The translations under genes were made by a program, and so were the position numbers. Below are positions 14,323-27,500 of a stretch of DNA of 64,000 bases, piece after piece. The notes below the pieces were generated by a model, which saw only the letters and a list, made by a program, of their open reading frames with translations, was not told the DNA's origin and ran no database searches. Every line of letters begins with the position of its first letter. The first letter of the stretch is position 1. The DNA is from Plecoglossus altivelis (lineage: Eukaryota > Chordata > Actinopteri > Osmeriformes > Plecoglossidae): NCBI GenBank assembly GCA_036571765.1, contig BROE01000001.1, forward strand, positions 1,178,001 to 1,242,000, given 5' to 3'.

Positions 14323-17300
14323 GCCTCCCCCCCAACCCTCCTCTTGCCTCCCCCCTCCCCACCCCCCACCCTTACCCACCTTAGGGCGCATGGAGCCCCC
14401 ATAGCAGTGTGAGCTCCCCCTCGTCCTGGTCCCCAGACCAGCCAGAGGGGTGGGACGGCCCAAAGACCAGGCAGCCCTCCAGCGCGAGCCCCGCCTGGAG
14501 CGTCCGAGTGGTAAATACCCCCATGGGGCTCTGAAGAGGGAGAGCCAGCGTTAGTCTCGCCTGTCAGTGACGTAGACTAGCAGTGCCAACTCGTGTTGAC
14601 TCACGTCGCTGGGCTTTTGGCCGACCCTCACCGTGAATCGCTGTGGTCAGGAACATGTCTTCTGGAAGAGAAATGAATCTCATAGAGGGACCATATAGAA
14701 CAGCAGGTTTCTCTACAAAGGACTTTCTGACAGCCTGGTGATTGAACTCAGGGTTAGAGCGATTTCTGTTTTTGTCATGCTGCATCTCGGAGAGCGGACA
14801 GATAATAGAGCAGTGATTAACACTAATGATCGCTGCATCCTTCCTGCCCGTACGCAAAGGCTGTTTCTCAGCTTGTAGCCCAGAGATGTTTCCCTGATTT
14901 TTGGTAATCTTTTTATAAGCAGGCTGCCCAGCCTGGTTCAACAGACACATGGATGGGGTCTTGGAGAGTAGGGTTCAACAAGTGTGTTGAAATGGGTAGT
15001 ATTTTGAAAGTAGGTTTTCAATGGGATTATTCCAAGGGCCCCTGAAAATTCTCAAATCACTTAAAAATAACTCCAAATGAATTCCTAAACACCCCACTGT
15101 CACACTGCTGTGACTATTTAAAGGACCAACATGCTGAGACCCTTCATAGTAAAAATCAAGGTACATCAAGTAGGAGTATGTTTCAGAAATGACTAGTGGA
15201 CAACTGTGTTAGTCCTATGAGTTCAAAATCCTCTAAATAAACACCAGTATGTAATACTTGAACTGTTTGTCATGATCTGACTTTATGAGAGAAATACAGG
15301 TTTCTCTTTTTCCTCAGCGGTTCGTTAAGAAACGATGCGTTCCTTATCTCGGGCAGCGTAGATAGCCGACTCAGAGCAGCGCAGCAGGCGGCTAACGAGA
15401 ATCTCTGTAGCCTTTCATCTTCTTAGGAAAAGTGTAGGATTTAAGTGGGCCCGGTCCCTGTGGAACATGCAAGAGATGGCACATGTGGGCCTGTCAGTTT
15501 AACCTGTGTCCAGATATAAGTACAACAGATCGTTTCTATCCTGTTTGCCGTTTCCTTGCTTCTATCTTCAGTGTCATCGTCAGGGAATAAGCTCCTTTGT
15601 CCCAGACAAAAGCGATATTGCACAGAAAATAGAACTGAAGTATTAAGTGTATCTTTCCAGCTTCAGTATGTGTGAATACACCCCAGCTGAAGTGTGTGTG
15701 TGTGTACTCCTCTGTCCACAGGGTCGAGGTTCCGCCTTCCCAGGTAGAAGGAGGCCCAGAGGGGCGGGGTTGTCGGGCCGAGGAGGGCGTGGCCGAGCCA
15801 GGGGGAAGAACGGAGCTAGTCCCTCAGTGAACCCTGGGGTAGGCCACCATCACATGCCTGCTTTAACCCTGCCCAACATGCCAAACATGGCCTCCGCACA
15901 CACTAGACTATCTACTTTGTATTGAGAGTTAATCTGAAGTGTGTGGAGGGTGGGGGCCGTGTTTGTGTGGAGGTCTGTGTGTGTGGAGGGTGGGGGGCTG
16001 TGTTTGTGTGTAGAGGAGGAAGGGAACTGTGTGTGCGTGCATGTGGCACGAGTGTATGTTGTAAATGGTAATTACACTCTTGTTGACAGATCAATCTGTC
16101 TTAATTATTCAATTTACAAACTCAACTCTAGGGAGCATGTTACTCAATACCTGAAGGGTGATGCAACACCGACCATGAAAAGGCTAATCAATATTCCAAT
16201 ACAGCGACTGCCTAGTGTGGAAGATCTTGTGATGCTCCATCACATATGGAGCCTGTGTAGGGGGGAAGAATGAAAACTATATGAAAACTCTCCCGCTTGA
16301 AACAGTGGAACAGCACAACGGAAAGTCTCGACGCTCAAGTGAAAAGCCTTGTGTGTCCGTGTGTTTGCCGACCACCTTCAGGTGACTGCCATGGAGACGC
16401 CGTACCCTGTGAAGGAAGAGGAAGACAACGCTATGCACAACACCGTGGTCATATTCTCCAGCAGCGACAGTTTCACATTGAAACAAGTGAGCTTCCTCAT
16501 TTAGCTTGATTAGAATCCAGGGAAACTGTTACTACGAGTTCTTTATCTGTCTGCCACTAGTCTGGATGAGATTTGAACTTGTGGGATTTCTGTGCTCCAG
16601 GACATGTGTGTGGTGTGCGGGAGTTTTGGGCTCGGGGCAGAGGGCCGACTCCTCGCCTGTGCTCAGTGTGGACAGTGCTACCACCCCTTCTGTGTCGGCA
16701 TCAAGGTGAACTTTCCCCCCCCCACGCCCAAATAGTCCTGCATCGTTCCTTCTACCCTCGAGGCCATACGTTATGGTTTGATCTGATTGTTTTTCCTCTC
16801 AGATCACCAAGGTGGTGCTGAGTAAAGGCTGGCGCTGCCTGGAATGTACGGTGTGTGAGGCATGCGGCGAGGCAAGCGACCCAGGACGCCTCCTACTGTG
16901 CGACGACTGTGACATCAGCTACCACACCTACTGCCTGGACCCGCCCCTGCAGAATGTGCCCAAGGACAGCTGGAAGTGCAAGTGGTGAGCACAGCAATAC
17001 TGTGCTAATGCTAGCTAACTAGCTAGCCTATATCCTGTATTTGTTCTTGTTTTTGTCATGTCTTTAGAACTAGATTCTAGACAGTTCTGAATTGCTTTGT
17101 GTTCTTTCACCTGATTTTGTTGATCCAGATGCTGTTTCTTATTTACGTGTTCACTGTAAAAAGGAAAAGTAACTTAAGTGTCTGTTTTCTTGTTTTTACA
17201 AATAATAATCATTAGAAACGTTATTATTTTAAGGGGAATTGCAGGGCGTGCTTGCATCACTTGCAGATTCGTTTTTTTAAATACTTGCTGCTCATTTACA

Positions 17301-20300
17301 ACTCAAAATACATTTCCTCTTCGATAGGGAATGGTGATCGGAAATTGCAGCCTCATGGTTGAATCAAAAAGAATGAATCGGACAAGCCTATGTAAAAATG
17401 ATTCTAATCTCTGAAATAAACGTGCTTTAAGTGTTGCGTAGTCGTGGCTTGTTCTAGTAATACTTGCAGGCATTTAGCCTTAAATGCTTAATATTACTGT
17501 AATATTAGGCATTTTAGCTAAAAATGAAACTCAAGTAAGCTATTTATTATTTAGGCGAAAATCGCTTATTCCTTTAAGGTTCACTGGTAGCAATCATTGT
17601 CAGTAACAACACAAAATGTGACCAGTTTCAGTTTAGAGCCCAGCGTGAAGAAGCTGACCCCAGTAGTGCTAAATTGTACTGAGCCAGCTAGCTAACTAGT
17701 AGAGGCTAGAGCTAGCAACGCTAGCTACAACGCTAGCGCTAAATAACTATTTAGCTGCTCGGCTCCATGACGCCAAGCAAGTAGGCTCATGAGACTGCGC
17801 GCAATAAGAAAGGGGAACACATTTGTGTAGCAGATAAAGAGGTGTTGGTAATACCGATCCAAAATTAGCCTAGGCTTATTGGTGGGTAGCGAAAAGTTGT
17901 TTTGAAAAAATCGAAAATGATTTGCCCTGAAAAACATTATTAAGTCCTAAACAGTGCAATGGAAACTTAAATCCCAATACAAGTAAAACCATCGAGACCA
18001 AGGTGAACATTTTGACACTGACATCTATGTAGTCCAAATATTGAGAGGTCGTCAGGTGTGGGGAAAAATGTCAATAGGTGCAATGGTTTGTGCTATCCTT
18101 GCAAACCAAAATAAACCAAAAGGAATGTTAAATTTTAATCTATGACCATGTACCAGTAAGTAAATATGTCCCCCCCATCCCCCTAGGTGTGTGTCCTGCA
18201 CCCAGTGCGGTGCCACTTCCCCAGGCCTGAGGTGCGACTGGCAGAACAACTACACCCAGTGTGCCCCCTGTGCCAGCCTGGCCTCCTGCCCTGTATGTCA
18301 GATGGACTACAGCGAAGGAGAGCTGGTGGTACAGTGCCGCCAGTGTGACAGGTGACCAAAGTCATTTCTTCCCTTGGAAACAACTTTTGTTTGTGAGTCA
18401 TTTTTCCATTTTTCAAAATGAAGCCATTCTTTGGACATAACCCTCCCTCTGTGCTCCCCCCCCCCCTTACACACACACACACACACACAAACACCCGTAG
18501 GTGGATTCACGGCTCCTGCCAGGGTCTCCACTCGGAGGAGGATGTGGAAAAGGCGGCGGACGGCAGCTTCGACTGCACCATGTGTCGATCTTTCAAAATG
18601 ACCAAGAGTAAGCAGACTGACGTTCACCCCTTGCTTTTGCGTTTGACCTTGTTTGTCTGTCCGGCTGTTTGTCTGTCTAACTCAAGCTATCTTGTGCCTC
18701 GGTAGCGGCAGCAACAGCCAAGGCCAAAGACTCTATTGAGCCTCCAGCAATGGCGCATATTGTCTCAAAGGCTAAAGAAATGGGTAAGCAGATCCTTGGC
18801 TGTTGGCTACATCCATACAGAGAGATATAATTGAGGATTTTCTTCCAATGGTGGCTTAACAATCTTTTCAAACTCTTTCGACAATAGATATCAAATAAGG
18901 GTTCAAATGTTGCTCTGTGCTGTAACACTAGACAGATGGTGTTCCGTTTAACCAATGAACTTTAGTTTCAAACTAAACTTGCTAGAAGTTTTCCCCAAGT
19001 ACGTGGACTTAAATTGAGTCTTTTAAACTCTGAAACTAAATAGTGCTCTGGAGGACTCTTTGTGTGAGGCTAGAAAATACACACAGTGGTTCCTTGAACA
19101 AACCATTGGCAAACTATTTATCTCGACTTGTGTGTGTGTTTCGTCAGACTTGGTGAGGACATACACCCAGGACGGCGTGTGTCTCACAGAGTCCGGCCTG
19201 TGCCAGCTGCAGAGCCTCTCGGCCGCGGCATCCCGGCGCCGGAAGCCCAAGCCCAAGCTGAAGCTGAAGATCATCAATCAGAACAGCGTGGCTGTGCTGC
19301 AGGGGCCCTCGGATCCACCCTCGGAACAGGCCCGCCACGAGGACATGGACAACCACAGAGGTGCTCTGAACAGACACACACACACACTTAAGACCTCTGC
19401 TTGGCTGGATTTGAAAGACACATGACACAACATTGAGGGGTGAGAGGAGTTGTTTTTTTAATAAAGCCACCTAGTCTATGGTGAGGCTTGGGATGGAACA
19501 TTTCCTTCACCTTTATATGCAAAAGTGAAGACTCGGGAGAATATTCTAGTTTTTTTTTTTGGAAGATGTTGAGCTGTTCCAAAAGAGGGTGCCCCCACCC
19601 CCCCTTTTGAGACCAGGGCTGTCTCATCCCTGCCTCCTCATCCTCCTCACAGAAGCAGAGCTCCTGGACTGCGATGCCAAGTCCGACTCCAGCCCGGAGC
19701 GGGAACCCGCGGAGGAGGACTCCAAGGGGGCCGACAGCAGCAAGAAGAGGAAGAGGAAGCCGTACCGGCCGGGTAGGGCACCTGATTGGAGGAGACAGCT
19801 CCTCTGGAGCGTGAAATGGTGCAGTACGTGCCCAGCTCGTGCTGCAGCCCTGCTCACACAGCCATTGTGTTTGAGATTTTCTTTCATTTTGTATACGGTT
19901 TCCTTAAAGAGACTCTCTTCAATTAATTGTATGAATCCCGACACCAAAATAGAAGCGATTCAATATCCGTATTCATTCAGTAGCCCACTCAAGCTGTTTG
20001 CTAATGGAACTGACATCAAAGTAGAGCTCTTAGGGAGTCAGACGTATGCAAATGAGTATATTTACCTTCATTAAAACACGTTTAGTAACTCTTTGATCGT
20101 TTGTGTTCCCGTCCCTGGATAAGTATGAGGTAGAGAAGTGTGTGCGTTTTCCCCTCGGCTAATAACCATAATCATAACCAGGCATTGGAGGGTTCATGGT
20201 GCGTCAGAGGAGCCGTCCTGGACTGGGCCTGGGCAAGGCCAAACGATCCCTGTGCAGGAAGGATTCATCCGGTTCGGTGTCTGAAAACCCCATAGGAAAA

Positions 20301-21532
20301 GATGACGGTCAGGGCATTGATTATTTATCATATAGCCAACGTACACGCAGTTTGAATTGAATATGAAAGTATTGAATGTCTGCTGTGCTCAACCCATTTG
20401 CAGGTTGGGGGGATCTGTTACCTGACACACCCGTGGAAGACACGCCCCCAGGACCAGAGGTGCTGGAGAAGATCAAGAAACGCTACAGGAAGAAAAAGAC
20501 TAAACTGGAGGAGGCCTTTCCAACCTACCTTCAGGTTAGCCAAGAAACGCACTTAGACAGCTCCGCCTCACACGGTCTAGAAACAGGAAACAGGAAATGC
20601 AGATAACTTTTCATGAAGGCACCCATTCAGAGATGTGACCGATAGCCAGGTCACGTCACATTGCGTCTGCCTTCAGAACTCTCACCTCACCCATGGGAGG
20701 GCTGAAAGGGTGGAACTGCTCTGCATGGCAAACCACTTAAAGATAGCCCCCTTTGGAGAGCGCAGCCTCTACTGTGTGCATTCTTAAATGACGGCTCGCC
20801 TGGAGAATAGTCCTTTCTCTCTGATCAGCCCCTCTAACGGGGTTCTGTCAGCAGTGCTCTGTGTCCCGTAGCAGGGGTGGAGCCCCGATGAGGAGCGGTT
20901 GTGGATGGGAGGGGTCCAACCTAAGGGCTCTGACACAAAGAGGAGGAAGTCTGATTAATTATTAATTCTGTGACACGTTGTGCTTTTAATGTCTTAGCAC
21001 GGCAACAAGGAGCAGTCACATGGTCAGGGGCTGATGAGGGCAGACAAGCAGATGCATACAGGGGTAGAGAGGAGTGTTGGGAGTGGGAGGGAGGCAGGGA
21101 GGGGGTTGCCAACCTCAGAGGAGGCAGTGAGTGCATCGGTCGTGTTCGTCTCAGAGTTTACCCCTAAGATCTCCATCATCAAACTGGCTGTGCGTCTGAA
21201 CCCTCCTACTTAGTATGTGGTAGAGGTGCCCCCCCCCCTCCTTAACAGCAGTCAGTCTCAGGGGGGGATCTTGATCAGAGTGGGACTGTCAGGCGGCGAG
21301 GGCTGAAAAGTGATCCCAGTTGTTGTGTCATGTATAGGAGGCCTTCTTTGGCAAGGACCTCCTAGACAAGAGCAAGCAGAGGCATAAAGGGGGGGAGCCG
21401 GGCCTGTTGGAGGAGGGCCAAGGGCAGGCGGACAGGAAGCACCTGACTGCCAGCTTCCTGGACCCAGCATCGGACCCCCTGCTCAGCGCAGCCACCACGC
21501 CCATCAGCGCCAGAGCCACAGCACCACGTACG

Positions 21533-21565
<33 letters not shown>

Positions 21566-24500
21566 TACACACACACACACGGAGGCATTCTTCCCACTTT
21601 GGCTTCTGTCATGGCATTGTGTGTTGTCATTGAGCCAGGTTTCATGGTGTTACGGTCTGTGTTGTTGGTCAACAGAGACAAGCGAGGAGCCTCTTGTGGA
21701 TCTGTCTGACGTTCTGAGCACTGACACAGACCTCTTGGGAATGCTTGGGAAACCAGCTACCGATCCTGGTATGTGTGGGAGAAACGAAAGGATTGACATA
21801 CTGGCATGTTTTCATCCTCATCTGTAGATCTAGTCTTATGGGACATTCACACATGCAGCGCCTTTTAATCTGTCTATATTGTTGATGAGAGGAAATCAAA
21901 CCAAGCTAGCAATTCGAGTGGCGGGAAAGTTGATGAATGAAGCAGCTTCATCCAGTCAGTAAATCCCTTACGCAAACCTGTGGCATCCACATTTTTGTAT
22001 GATTACCAAGATATCAACCAAAATCACAGTGGCTGTCTGGTGCTAGCATAGCCATGAGCATATTTTGGTTGATCTAATGGAAACCAGACAACCCAGCTAG
22101 CAGCACATAGCGTCCAACTTTGTCAACGCCTGCACAGAGCGTTGAGCCAATTACCATCAGGGAGCTCCACAGTACAGTCATTAACTGCGCCGTTACCTGT
22201 ATGAATGCGCCATGACAACGTGTGACCTCCTGATCTGACATTAGAAAATCCGTTAATGTCCTCCATTGATTCTAAATTGCAATCTTCTAGGTAAGCCCTG
22301 TGCTTAGACTAAGGAAGAGCGCTCTCAGGATCTGTCAGAATGTACAAGGACTGCTTTGTGTTCTTTCACCTGCTTTTGTGGATTTGAGCTGCTGTTTCTT
22401 ATTCACGTGTTCACTGTAAAACTGAGCTGTGACCGCACTGCTTAAGAGAGGTTTTGCAGCAGATTCCCTGTCTTTGATCTATTCATTATTCCTGTTTCTT
22501 GTCTGATGCTACGCTCTCCACTTAGCTGACTGATAAATGTGTATAAACTCCAGAACCTAGACTGAAGTCACGCTGATGGTGAAGACAAACCAAAATATAT
22601 ACATATAGATGTAAAAAAAATTATATATATATTTTTAATGTCTGTCTTCACTAACATATATACGCACATGTGTGTATATCTGTATTTTATTTTCTTCTTC
22701 TTTTACATATGTCAAAATAACCATCCCCATGCCAGCGGGTTTAATTCTGGTTCTGGCTTGTCAAAGTGCCGAGTGTATTGTCCTGTCTGCCCTCACCCCT
22801 TCATGTTGGTCAGAATGATCTCACGCACCCTCACCCCTTCATGTTGGTCAGAATGATCTCACGCACCCTCACCCCTTCATGTTGGTCAGAATGATGTCAC
22901 CTACCCTCACCCCTTCATGTTGCTCAGAATGATGTCACAGACCCTCACCCCTTCATGTTGGTCAGAATGATGTCACACATTAATTGCGTGGCATCTGTTT
23001 CTTCTGTTCTCTTTTGTTGTTGTTTTTCCTTCACTCATTGTATCTGGTTTGGGTTCCTTCAGGTCTTGATTTTTGCCCCTTCCAATGCGACAACTCACCT
23101 CCTCCTTTTGGTAAGGGCGTCACACCCAGCTTGCGGCTAGCAGTAGTGCATTCTCCTCCATTGGTTGGATTCACATGTGTGTGTGTTTGTGTATGTGGAG
23201 GATGCAAATACTTCTTCTCAATGCTTTGCATGTTCTAACTTACTCACATTTTCGGTTTACCGCTCCAACTGCGTATGCTTAGTCACTGCTAGTTATTTTG
23301 TGGGTCTTTGTAAATTAGAAACATGTCTTTTGTCTGTTGTTTGGTTTTGGTCTTTCTTTGTGACTTTATGTCGAAGGCACAAACTCAAGGCTAAACTGCA
23401 AAGCATACTTGAGCAATTCAGCTGCCACAGAGAGAGTCGGATGAGGACACCCTACCATTTACACTCAGAAATTAGCAATTTAGAGAGAGATGCCATGCAG
23501 AGAATCAGGGGCCTTGGTGAGCAGCCTTCTATTTTCTGATGACAGTGAAGGCCTTCGTCTTTCGGCCTATGATTGGCCGAACAACAATAGCTTAGCAATT
23601 CCACTGAGGATAACATTTGTCCTTGGTTCTGTGTAAACGGTACTCTTTAAATGCACTTTAACCGGATTGGTTTTTGCCCAAAGGAAAACCTCAACGGCAC
23701 TCGGCTGGAGCAATCTTTTGAGTTGAGGTTAAAATGGATGCATATTCCCATGGAAGGAAATAAAGTTTAAATTATACCCCACAGGACTATCTTCCTGTCT
23801 TTCCTTGTTATATTTTTAAACGATTATTCTTTTTGTCAAAACATAGAATATTGTTCTCTTTGTCTTTACCTCGCTGCATTCTTGCTGCAAAAATGGCTCA
23901 ACCTGGAATCATCGACCAATGGCTTTTATTTGTATTTTTTTAAGGATCAGGCTGTTGGGACACTTCTCATATGTTCTCCACATGTGGATCAGCACAATTT
24001 GCGTGCCATGTTTAATTTGAATAGTGTGTGTGTGATTGGCATTGCTTGTCCATGTGTTTCCACAGCTGGGCTGGACATCGGCCCCCTAGTGGATCCCTCT
24101 CCTGCAGCCCCCCAGCCTCACTCAGGACGCAGGACACCACGCACCCTGCCTGAGGAACCTCTTGACGGAATCCTTAGCCCCGAACTAGACAAGATGGTCA
24201 CAGATGGTTAGTAGGGAAAACCCAAAGCTGCAGTCAGCCAGTTAACCTGATGAAAAATTCACCATCAATTGCTTTCATGTGGCTAACAATATGTTCTTCC
24301 TTCCTTCCAATCTTTTTTTTTTTTTTTTGGCAGAATCAATTCTCAGCAAACTCTACAAAATTCCAGGTTTGTCTTGAACATCACTTCTCACTTGCCGGTG
24401 TTGTCCATTGGTGTCTTCTAACTTTTCCCCCTGTGCCTGCAGAGTTAGAGGGGAAGGACGTGGAGGACTTGTTCACTGCTGTCCTCAGCCCCAGCACCAG

Positions 24501-27500
24501 CCAAACACCACAGATGCCTCACCTGCACGGCCACGGGCCCCTACACACTGCACCTAGCACCAGTCTGGCCCACCCCAACACAGGTGGGCCGCCCCATAAG
24601 GGGCCTGAGAAAAACAAAGATGCTTTGCCATCAAGATTGAAACGCGACTTGCAGGATCCTTAAAACTTTTCATTTCCCCACAAAGGTAATGCCATGTTCC
24701 CACGGATGCCCATCATGAACGGTATCATGGGCCAGAACCAACGTTTCCACCTGACGCCACCCAATCAAGGAGCCAGACCTTGCATCCCAGAAAACTTCTC
24801 CCCCATCCACCGCATGCCTTTCACTGACAATCCAAGGTATAGTTCAACGTTTACACTTACTGAGTCCCCATTATTACGGTACTTAGTGCTGGTTTGGCAT
24901 TCTGTCGGCCCTACTTCCCTGCATGTTAGCCTTCTCACGGTGTTGTCCTGCTTTGGTAGGGACAGGAACTTGAATCAGATGGGCAGAGAGGCTGTGGGTC
25001 CCTGGGCCTCACCTGCCCATGGCCCTGGCCAACCTCCTCCCGGCCCTGGGGCAGATGGAGAGACAGAGGCCATGTCGAATGCCCAGAGGAGCACACTCAA
25101 ATGGGAGAAGGAGGAGACACTGGGAGAGCTGGCCACCGTGGCCCCGGTCCTCTACACCAATGTCAACTTCCCCAACCTCAAGGAGGAGTTTCCAGGTTTG
25201 TCTACTGGGCCAAATCCCAGCAGTATTTCTTTTGTATGTCGGATCAGACCGAACCTTGTCAACACCTGTCAGATTGGTCCCTGAATTATAAATACAGATC
25301 CAAGGAATTCTGAGCAACCTAATTGAAGTAGGCTCAGTTTAATAATAATTTCCTCCTCCTTTTTCTACAGACTGGTCTACAAGAGTCAAGCAAATTGCTA
25401 AATTGTGGAGGAAAGCAAGTTCACAGGACAGAGCCCCATATGTGGTGAGATACATTACAGTATATTCACTATTTTCTCTCAGCCAACTGTATGCTCCTGT
25501 CTGGGAAATACTTCCTTCATCCTTATCTAGTGATGACAACTTTGTTGCATTGTTATTACATGAAGGTGAACTTGCTAATGTATAGGGTCATGTACCAGAT
25601 ACATCTAGAACTGAGTCTGAAGTTCTCTTACCTGTATTTATTAAAACATCTGGCTGTTTATCCACACTGGAAACCTGATTTAGTTTTAGAGCTCAATATG
25701 GTCTCTGTAATTAAGTACACAAGAAGTAATTTTATCTGGCAGGGGGCGCGTTTAAAGACCCGCTCTTGATTTTCTTTTCTTAAAAAAAACAAACCCTGCT
25801 TTAAATAGTCTCTTTAGGTTACCATGGCACCAACTGAAATTCTGTTGTCTGTCTTTCCTGTCTGCGCACGCCTGTCTGCGTGTGCGTCTTGACTGTGTGT
25901 ACGTGCGGCTGATCTGTTCCGCAGCAAAAGGCGAGAGACAACCGGGCTGCTCTGCGCATCAACAAGGTTCAGATGACCAACGAGACGGCGAAGAGGCCGC
26001 CACCAGCGCAGCAGCAGCCCCCCGAGGTGTTTGACCCCAACATACCGCTAGACACAGACCTGCTCTTTAAGGACCCTTTGAAACCCAAAGAGTCAGAGCA
26101 TGAGCAAGAGTGGAAGTTTAGACAGGTAAGGTTGTATTCAGAGAAGTCAGGGTGTGTAAGCGCAGGGCAGGTCAGCGTGTGCTCAGTTTAACCGGAGAGG
26201 CAGTTCAGAGAGGGCCCCCCCACCCCCTTGTAGTTGTAGCACCGTAAACAAAGCCTGTCCCCCCTGTGTCTGCTAGTGATGGGAAGGTAACATGCCGAGG
26301 CTCCCTTTGCACACTAAACCTGATCTCTGTTCTCCATTCCCACAACAGCAAATGAGACAGAAAAGCAAGCAGCAAGCCAAGATCGAAGCCACCCAGAAGC
26401 TGGAGCAGGTGAAGAATGAGCAGCTCCAGCAGCAGCAGCAGCAGACGGGCAGCCAGTCGGAGAGTGATGGCCCCAACAGCGGCAATCAGAGCCCTGCCTC
26501 CCAACCCAGTAATGGTGCTATGTCCCCAATGCAGCAGCTGAACCCTAAAGAAGGCTTTGCCAGGCCCCAGCTGCCTAGGACGCCCACCTCCGGCCCCCCT
26601 GAGGACGTGTTCCTGCGCCCCCCACCTCCTCCTCCGTCAGGCCAGTCCTCTCAGCCTCAGTCCCCTCAGGTCTTTTCCCCCGGCTCCTCCGGCTCTCGAC
26701 CTTCCTCCCCATGGGACCCCTATGCCAAGATGGTGGGGACGCCCAGGCCTCCTGCTCTAGGGCCCAGCGTGTGCCGCAGGATGTCCATGGAGTCTGGAAA
26801 GTCTCCCACCTCCCTGATTGAGCAACAGGACAGAGGGAGGCCCTCTCCTGCTCACGAGTCTTTTGGTTCACCCTCATCCATGAGCAGCGACCCCTATTCT
26901 AAGCCCCCAGACACACCGAGGCCAGTAGGAGAGATGGATCCGTTCCTCAAGCCCATGGGCCCCCCCAGGCCCAGCCAGGCTTCTCAAGGAAGGCCCCCAA
27001 TGGGTTCCCCAGGTAGGGACCCGTACTCAAGACCGATGATTCGAAATGAGGCCTACCAACGCATGGCCCAGAACAGGATGATACTTTCAGACCCTTATTC
27101 CCGGCCCTTGATGGCACCCATTCCAGGTAGCAATGAGTCTGGATCGCTGTCTTTGTTTAAAACTCCCATGCCTCCTCCCCAAGCCCAGGACCACTTCAAC
27201 AGACCAATGCTACATCCCGCAGACCGGTACTCTCAGAATCAACAGATTGACCCCTACGCTCAGCCGCCCCTGACCCCTCGACCCTCCCTGAATGACAGCT
27301 TCACAAGTCCCCCCAGAATGGCCCAGCACCACCCCCAGGGGAATCCATTTTCTCAATCTGGGCCGATACCACAGATGTCCACCAGGAACCCTTACTCTCA
27401 TGCACCCTCCACCCCAAGGCCTGACCATTTCCAATGTGACCCTTACTCCCAACCCCCAGGCACACCTCGGCCGTCCGACCCCTACTCTCAGCCTCCAGGG

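Larger units (their letters stand above)
21769..24065 (+). other. kmt2c: kmt2c intron 27
   Basis: Holds dispersed repeat copy B, the 38-base minisatellite, the candidate 48-base cassette exon (23063) and a second weaker 48-base exon candidate at 23469-23516. Confidence 0.7.

Noticed and set aside
23377..23516. Extended exon reading HKLKAKLQSILEQF
   Set aside because: The acceptor at 23376 would enter in phase 2, which does not match the phase-1 flanking exons.
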